DNA of 21,233 bases from Thiotrichaceae bacterium (GTDB lineage: Bacteria > Pseudomonadota > Gammaproteobacteria > Thiotrichales > Thiotrichaceae), in the NCBI GenBank assembly GCA_027024625.1, contig JALVRY010000026.1, positions 1 to 21,233 of the forward strand, given 5' to 3'. The notes under the pieces are model-generated. The model worked only from the letters and a program-made list of their open reading frames with translations, did not search any database and was not told where the DNA came from. This document shows positions 16,721 to 21,233 of the stretch, piece after piece; position 1 is the stretch's first letter, and the number at the start of each line of letters is the position of its first letter. A program made the translations under genes and the position numbers.

Positions 16721-17095
16721 TTAATTCTGAGGAACCTTCATTTTTCTACTGATGTATGACCATTGCTTGTCAAACTGGCGTCGAATCTCTTTTTTTTCAA
16801 GAGCTACAGCCGATGATCGACACATAATGACCACGTCGATACTCGGCAAATCGTACTGCATATGCCGAAAGCTTTCACGAATGATTCGCTTTATTCGATT
16901 TCTATCAACAGCTCTCTTGACTGCTTTTTTTGCAATAGCCAAGCCCATGCGCGCATGCCCTTCGTTATTGACTCTAACAAGCAATGTGAAGTTGTTGTTG
17001 CCAAAACGTTTCGCTTTAGCAAATACATACTTATATTGTTTAGCATTTAATAGACGCAGTTCGCGTGTAAAAGATGCAGACAATAACTGATTCAA
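16721..17095 (-). CDS. rnpA: Ribonuclease P protein component
   Basis: A 124-residue basic protein that assists the RNase P RNA in 5' maturation of tRNAs. The family signature AVKRAVDRNRIKRIIRESFR lies at 58-77, with the RNR core at 65-67. FTRELRLLNAKQYKYVFAKAKR is the usual N-terminal substrate-binding part. No ATG is available. I use TTG 17095, nine bases after the rpmH stop and in the same frame, with no clear Shine-Dalgarno. A second TTG four codons on is an alternative. Start by re-initiation after rpmH is likely. Confidence 0.92.
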   Translation of the reverse strand: MNQLLSASFTRELRLLNAKQYKYVFAKAKRFGNNNFTLLVRVNNEGHARMGLAIAKKAVKRAVDRNRIKRIIRESFRHMQYDLPSIDVVIMCRSSAVALEKKEIRRQFDKQWSYISRKMKVPQN

Positions 17096-17104
17096 TGATT
17101 CAGT

Positions 17105-17248
17105 TTAGTAGTGAGCTGGCGTTAAACGAGCACGACCTTTTGCACGACGAGCATTAATTACACGACGACCACCAACAGTACTCATACGTTTACGAAAACC
17201 ATGTGTACGTGCACGTTTTAAATTACTAGGTTGGAATGTTCTTTTCAT
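17105..17248 (-). CDS. rpmH: 50S ribosomal protein L34
   Basis: A 47-residue ribosomal protein starting [20 protein letters not shown]. The conserved RRAKGRARL region follows, and the C-terminus is TPAHY, slightly longer than the E. coli form ending in RLTVSK. It is too short for many gene finders, but the protein match, the position before rnpA and the promoter upstream make it certain. Confidence 0.97.
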   Translation of the reverse strand: MKRTFQPSNLKRARTHGFRKRMSTVGGRRVINARRAKGRARLTPAHY

Positions 17249-17382
17249 TACCGTATACCAATTGAAGCGTTAATAAGGGGAAGAAAAACTTCGACCTTGT
17301 TTAAATTAAATCTTACAGACTCACCGCCGCATTTCATTAAAAACAATAGACGCGGGGAAGCCGTAAATAAAAACGGAGAAGC

Positions 17383-17411
17383 AAGGTAATTCATGCACGT
17401 TTACATGTCAA
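17383..17411 (-). promoter_or_regulatory. Probable promoter of rpmH-rnpA-yidC-mnmE
   Basis: On the minus strand a perfect -35 TTGACA (17411-17406), a 17-bp spacer and TACCTT (17388-17383) as -10. It gives a leader of roughly 130 nt before rpmH, containing a small CCGT/ACGG hairpin at 17361-17376. Confidence 0.65.
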
Positions 17412-17585
17412 TATTTAATATTTCTAATATTCTGTTCTAAGCCTTGGGCTACAAGCCTTATAAACAACTCACACATACTTATAATATATATTGATAACAG
17501 AGAGATTATCTATAATTATTTATAAAAATCAACATGTTACAAAATGTTTTTTATAACATTCTCTCTATAATCCCACTTTTTTTAC

Positions 17586-17613
17586 TTGTGGATAACTTGT
17601 TTTAATCTATAAT
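17586..17613 (+). promoter_or_regulatory. Candidate dnaA promoter overlapping a DnaA box
   Basis: TTGTGG (17586-17591), a 16-bp spacer and a perfect TATAAT (17608-17613). The -35 overlaps the DnaA box, fitting the known autorepression of dnaA by DnaA. It would give a leader of about 280 nt with two hairpins. Confidence 0.5.
17587..17595 (-). promoter_or_regulatory. DnaA box, exact consensus
   Basis: TTATCCACA on the minus strand, an exact match to the high-affinity DnaA box, lying in the rpmH-dnaA gap over the proposed dnaA -35. Confidence 0.85.
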
Positions 17614-17688
17614 ATAGACTCTTCATTGAGCTATTAGAATTTATTATTTTTAATGTTCTAAATTCCTATCTTCAACTCAGTAAGAAGC

Positions 17689-17742
17689 GCACCCACTATC
17701 TTAATTTTTATTAATCCTAGATAAACTAGGAGCTATAGGTGC
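17689..17742 (+). other. Structured element in the dnaA leader
   Basis: GCACC (17689-17693) can pair with GGTGC (17738-17742). Inside it a perfect hairpin TCCTAG-ataaa-CTAGGA lies at 17715-17731. It is downstream of the proposed dnaA promoter and may shape the leader RNA. Function unknown. Confidence 0.35.
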
Positions 17743-17819
17743 CTCTGTGTGCAAATTTAAGCAGGTAAAAAATTTAATAACCGCCACTAACTTTGCTAAA
17801 CATAAATTTTAAATTAAAA

Positions 17820-17861
17820 CCTGAATCCAAGACCTCACTACAGTGAAGTCTCAGATTCAGG
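17820..17861. repeat. Dispersed palindromic repeat, copy B, in the dnaA leader
   Basis: Arms 17820-17839 and 17842-17861 pair over CCTGAATC / GATTCAGG and GACcTCACT / AGTGAaGTC, with three unmatched bases in between. It shares its core with copy A at 6799-6844. It ends 39 bp before the dnaA ATG, so a folded RNA would sit just upstream of the ribosome site. Confidence 0.75.
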
Positions 17862-17900
17862 CAAAACTCAGCAATATTTAAAATAATTAGGAACACTCCC

Positions 17901-19319
17901 ATGCTTTGGCAGCAATGTTTACAACAACTCGAACATCATTTTTCTGAGCAAGACATCAATACATGGTTACGCACATTACAACCTCAAGAACAAGACCAAG
18001 TCCTTTTTTTGCTCGCACCTAACCCTTTTGTACTCAAACATGTACATGAAAACTATATTGGTCAAGTTATTAACGTGATTCGCTCACTAACTACAAATCC
18101 GCAATATCAAGTTATTTTACAAATTGGTACCAGCGATGTCGCACCACCAGAGGTACCCAATACCCCATTAGATAATGGTAATAATAGCCAGTTTATTGAG
18201 GGTTACTCTGCAACACCACAACCCCCTCCAACTCATGGCACACCCCCAAATAGCTTACCGACATCTGTCGGTCAAGACTCTCCAACATCAGAGTTTATTG
18301 GAAATATAAGCAAAAAAATGGTGTTTGATAATTTTATCGAAGGTAATTCTAATCAGCTTGCACGAGCGGCATCTATGCAAGTGGGAGATAACCCAGGCCA
18401 TGCCTATAACCCTCTATTTATTTATGGCGGAGTAGGTTTAGGTAAAACCCATCTTATGCACGCTGTAGGAAATGCGATACTGGCTAAGACACCAACGGCA
18501 AAAGTACTTTACCTCCATTCAGAGCGTTTTGTTAACGATATGATCAATGGTCTGCGCAACAACACAATTGACCGATTCAAAACCTACTACCGCAATGTAG
18601 ATGCCTTGCTTATTGACGACATCCAATTCTTTGCAAAAAAAGAACGCTCAATGGAAGAATTTTTTCATACCTTTAATGCACTACTTGAAGGGCATAAGCA
18701 AATTATCCTTACTTCCGATAAGTTTCCTCGCGAGGTTGAAGGTATTGATGACCGACTTCGCTCTCGCTTCAATTGGGGGTTAACCGTGCAAGTTGAGCCT
18801 CCCGAATTAGAGACAAGAGTGGCGATTCTTCGTAAAAAAGGTGAGGAAGCGGGTATTATTATTCCTAACGATGTTGCCTTTTTTGTCGCCGAACGATTCC
18901 GATCCAATATTCGTGATCTTGAAGGAGCGCTGCAACGTATCGCCGCAAGTGTTCGTCTGAGAAACCAAGACAACATTAGTCTCGATTTCGTACAAGATGC
19001 TTTGCGTGACCAGCTAGCCAGTCAAGATAGAATGGTAACCATGCCAAACATCAAAAAAATCGTCGCAAAGTACTATAATATTCGAACGTCAGACTTAGAT
19101 TCAAAAAAACGTACTCGCTCAATCGCACGACCAAGGCAAATGGCAATGGCTCTATCTAAAGAATTAACTAACCATAGCCTACCTGAAATAGGCGATGAGT
19201 TTGGTGGACGTGACCATACAACGGTTTTACATGCATGCCGGAAAATAAAGGAATTACGGGAAACTGATAATCGTCTTGATGAAGATTATCGTATTTTAAA
19301 GCGCACATTGGTTAGTTAG
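17901..19319 (+). CDS. dnaA: Chromosomal replication initiator DnaA
   Basis: A 472-residue AAA+ initiator that binds DnaA boxes and opens oriC. Domain I (1-80) starts MLWQQCLQQLEHHFSEQDINTW-like. A Pro/Asn-rich domain II spans about 80-132. Domain III has Walker A GGVGLGKT at 176-183, Walker B LLIDD at 236-240, and sensor and Arg-finger region DDRLRSRF at 283-290. Domain IV carries the signature GGRDHTTV at 435-442. ATG 17901 has AGGAA seven bases upstream. Length is normal. Regulation is probably by its own product at the overlapping DnaA box. Confidence 0.98.
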   Translation: MLWQQCLQQLEHHFSEQDINTWLRTLQPQEQDQVLFLLAPNPFVLKHVHENYIGQVINVIRSLTTNPQYQVILQIGTSDVAPPEVPNTPLDNGNNSQFIEGYSATPQPPPTHGTPPNSLPTSVGQDSPTSEFIGNISKKMVFDNFIEGNSNQLARAASMQVGDNPGHAYNPLFIYGGVGLGKTHLMHAVGNAILAKTPTAKVLYLHSERFVNDMINGLRNNTIDRFKTYYRNVDALLIDDIQFFAKKERSMEEFFHTFNALLEGHKQIILTSDKFPREVEGIDDRLRSRFNWGLTVQVEPPELETRVAILRKKGEEAGIIIPNDVAFFVAERFRSNIRDLEGALQRIAASVRLRNQDNISLDFVQDALRDQLASQDRMVTMPNIKKIVAKYYNIRTSDLDSKKRTRSIARPRQMAMALSKELTNHSLPEIGDEFGGRDHTTVLHACRKIKELRETDNRLDEDYRILKRTLVS

Positions 19320-19371
19320 ATAAGCTCTTGAAGATACGATACGCCAAACATAAAAATCGGCTATATAATAG

Positions 19372-19412
19372 TGCTTAAGCAAAGTAGGCCTACTATTCGC
19401 AACAAGAGTTGC
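19372..19412. other. Adjacent palindromes in the dnaA-dnaN gap
   Basis: TGCTTAAGCA (19372-19381), AGTAGGCCTACT (19383-19394) and a GCAAC/GTTGC hairpin (19399-19412) follow one another; AATAGT/ACTATT can also pair around the first two. The 10- and 12-bp palindromes are perfect and could be protein-binding dyads or a processing site between dnaA and dnaN. A TATATAAT lies just before them and may be a -10 for dnaN. Confidence 0.5.
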
Positions 19413-19469
19413 ATTGATTAGTAAAAAGCAATATAACAATTAAACCACCCCAATTTACATGAGTTAAAT

Positions 19470-20579
19470 ATGAAAATAACAATCTCCAAAGAAACTTTAT
19501 TTGACCTTATTAATAGCGTTATTGGCGCAGTAGAAAAAAGAAACACCAGACAAATATTAGAAAACATCCTACTACGTGCAGAAGGTGGAAAACTTACTCT
19601 ATTTGGAACAGATATGGAGATTGAGCTTTCGGCTTATACACCACTTAAAGCTGAGGTTGAGGGCAGTATTACCGTACCCGCACGCAAATTTCTTGATATT
19701 TGTAAATCACTGCCCGCAGATACCTTATTATTACTGGAAGTTAATGAAAACCAACGGCTTATTATTGAGGGTATCCGTAGTCGCTTTGAGTTATCAACAT
19801 TACCTGCTGACGAGTTCCCTTTGCTAGATCAAATCCCTATGGATCATGAGCTGCAAATCACAGAAAAAGCACTGAAAACATCTTTGGATGCAACAGGCTT
19901 CGCAATGGCAAATCAAGATGTACGTTACTACCTTAATGGCATGTTGTTTGATATTTCTGCTGATAGCCTAGCCACTGTTTCTACCGATGGGCACCGACTA
20001 GCTCTACATCAAACCACAGAGATTGAAACAAACTCTGAGAATAGTCAGCAAATAATTCTTCCACGAAAAGGGGTTCTGGAACTTTCTCGTCTACTCGATG
20101 GAACAAGAGAACTTCCTATTACTCTAGAAATCAGCAGTAATCATATTCGCGCCCATACAGATACAGTTCGATTCACATCAAAGTTGATTGATGGTCGATA
20201 CCCAGACTACAAAGGTGCTATCCCTGTTACTTTCTCTATCGAGCTAACACTTGATCGCTTGCAACTTCGAGATAGTTTGCAACGCGTCTCCATACTTTCT
20301 AATGAGAAATTCAGAGGAGTAAAGCTTAGTCTGAAAAAAGACCTTATGATTATTGAATCCAATAACCCAGAGCAAGAAACAGCTAAAGAAGAACTCGATA
20401 TTAATTATGAGGGTGACGATTTTGAAATTGGTTTTAATGTGACTTATTTACTTGAAGCGATAAATCACCTAAAAGGTGAAACGGCTATGTTGTGTTTAAA
20501 CTCACCAGAAAGTAGCGTTTTAACTTATGATCCAGAGGATGAATCAACACGCTATATCGTTATGCCAATTAAACTATAG
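19470..20579 (+). CDS. dnaN: DNA polymerase III sliding clamp, beta subunit
   Basis: A 369-residue ring subunit that tethers polymerase III to DNA and recruits repair proteins. It has the usual three repeated clamp domains: N-terminal KITISKETLFDLINSVIGAVEKRNT and ILENILLRAEGGKLTLFGTD; middle VSTDGHRLA and LPRKGVLELSRLL; C-terminal FRGVKLSLKKDLM and the final MPIKL tail typical of gammaproteobacterial clamps. The length equals the family norm. The ribosome site is weak (GAG), and 150 bp separate it from dnaA. The next gene, recF, starts ten bases after the stop. Confidence 0.98.
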   Translation: MKITISKETLFDLINSVIGAVEKRNTRQILENILLRAEGGKLTLFGTDMEIELSAYTPLKAEVEGSITVPARKFLDICKSLPADTLLLLEVNENQRLIIEGIRSRFELSTLPADEFPLLDQIPMDHELQITEKALKTSLDATGFAMANQDVRYYLNGMLFDISADSLATVSTDGHRLALHQTTEIETNSENSQQIILPRKGVLELSRLLDGTRELPITLEISSNHIRAHTDTVRFTSKLIDGRYPDYKGAIPVTFSIELTLDRLQLRDSLQRVSILSNEKFRGVKLSLKKDLMIIESNNPEQETAKEELDINYEGDDFEIGFNVTYLLEAINHLKGETAMLCLNSPESSVLTYDPEDESTRYIVMPIKL

Positions 20580-20589
20580 AGAAAATGAC

Positions 20590-21233
20590 GTGTGGATTGA
20601 GAACATCACCGTTCGCAATTGCCGAGTTATCAAGAGCACAAAACTGACATTATCACCAAAACTTAATATCATCATTGGCGATAATGGTTCAGGAAAATCC
20701 AGTCTACTTGAAGCCCTCTGTATATTATCCAGAGGGAAATCTTATCGCACATCCCGTATTACTGAAGTCATTAACCACGATGCTGACTCTATTCTCTGTA
20801 ATTCCCAAATTAGCCATTACTCAAATAATAAAACATTCCCTGTAGGCATAGAAAAAAACCACAAACAAACCATCATTCGAATTAATCGACAGAATGTAAA
20901 AAGCCAAGCCAAACTCAGCAAAACACTCCCTATCACAATTATTCACCCTGACTCTGTTTCTCTTATCACTGGTGGCCCTTCTGTTCGACGAGCTTATATT
21001 GACTGGATCGCTTTTTATCAAAATTCGGAGTTTTATCAACAATGGAAACGATATAAACGAATATTACGGCAGCGAAATATTTGCCTAAGAGATCCTTCTC
21101 AACGATACGCATTACCTTATTGGACAGAGCAACTCATTGCATTACAAGAGCCTCTGCACAATTATCGATTGAGTGCACTTAATACATTAAATAAAAATAT
21201 TGAAAAATATCAGTCAGGCTTATGGGATGGAGC
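20590..21233 (+). CDS. recF: DNA replication and repair protein RecF, 3' end cut by window
   Basis: The first 214 codons of RecF, an SMC-like ATPase that loads RecA at gaps with RecO and RecR. The start is GTG 20590, as the ATG at 20585 is in another frame; AGAG lies about eight bases upstream. Walker A GDNGSGKS is at 30-37, followed by LLEAL and RGKSYRT as in the family, then the IIHPDSVSLITGGPSVRRAYIDW region. The reading frame is open to the window edge. Its position after dnaN is canonical. Confidence 0.95.
   Translation, partial: MWIENITVRNCRVIKSTKLTLSPKLNIIIGDNGSGKSSLLEALCILSRGKSYRTSRITEVINHDADSILCNSQISHYSNNKTFPVGIEKNHKQTIIRINRQNVKSQAKLSKTLPITIIHPDSVSLITGGPSVRRAYIDWIAFYQNSEFYQQWKRYKRILRQRNICLRDPSQRYALPYWTEQLIALQEPLHNYRLSALNTLNKNIEKYQSGLWDG

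Larger units (their letters stand above)
17400..17640. other. oriC: Probable chromosomal replication origin (oriC), AT-rich core
   Basis: The rpmH-dnaA gap (17249-17900) is the usual oriC site in pseudomonad-type gammaproteobacteria. This part is very AT-rich (runs such as TTATAATATATATTG and TTATTTATAAAAA) and could be the unwinding element. It holds one exact DnaA box (17587-17595) and one with a single mismatch (TTATAAACA, 17458-17466). Few boxes are visible by eye, so origin function is inferred mainly from position. Confidence 0.6.

Noticed and set aside
17391..17402. TTCATGCACGTT shared with the right end of the MITE-like element, possible second copy
   Set aside because: Only 12 bases match, with no partner arm nearby; it overlaps the rpmH promoter spacer and may be chance.
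20821..21042. Minus-strand open frame of 73 codons
   Set aside because: Antisense to recF, whose reading frame and motifs are clear.

Overview
The window is a chromosomal segment from an AT-rich gammaproteobacterium. It covers the replication-origin neighbourhood and the housekeeping genes beside it. The order mnmE-yidC-rnpA-rpmH (minus strand), an AT-rich gap, then dnaA-dnaN-recF (plus strand) is the classical gammaproteobacterial oriC layout. The flanking genes (a FolB-FolK fusion, a DUF2333 membrane protein, an AsmA-type protein, and a dihaem cytochrome c fused to DUF302) would suit a Thiotrichales-like or sulfur-oxidising lineage. That placement is inference; the sequence alone does not name the organism.

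Layout. 1-1551 (minus): an animal-type haem peroxidase cut by the window edge, with its distal His replaced by Asn. 1843-3060 (plus): exported dihaem cytochrome c with a C-terminal DUF302 domain, closed by a perfect hairpin terminator. 3191-4030 (plus): bifunctional folate enzyme FolB-FolK. 4391-6613 (plus): a large RTX/EF-hand-like calcium-binding protein with a DUF6174-like C-terminus, followed by about 430 bp of non-coding DNA holding a coding remnant and several palindromes. 7047-9989 (minus): AsmA-family protein with an internal repeat array and a charged coiled-coil tail. 10080-10243: a 164-bp end-to-end palindromic MITE-like element. 10306-12115 (plus): DUF2333 protein and a PlsC acyltransferase, probably one operon. 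12118-13458 (minus): RhlE-type DEAD-box helicase. 13575-17248 (minus): mnmE, yidC, rnpA and rpmH. 17249-17900: oriC and the regulatory region. 17901-21233 (plus): dnaA, dnaN and a truncated recF.

How the genes work together. dnaA, dnaN and recF serve initiation, processivity and gap repair at replication forks. rpmH and rnpA supply ribosomal protein L34 and the RNase P protein. yidC inserts inner-membrane proteins, and mnmE modifies the tRNA wobble uridine. The flanks on the far side are envelope or redox functions: AsmA-like protein, PlsC, RTX protein, cytochrome and peroxidase.

I found no CRISPR array, tRNA, rRNA, phage module or defence system. The least ordinary items are the distal-His-less peroxidase, the cytochrome c-DUF302 fusion whose second haem lacks a Met ligand, the modular RTX/DUF6174 protein, the MITE-like palindrome, and a second dispersed palindrome family with one copy in the dnaA leader.
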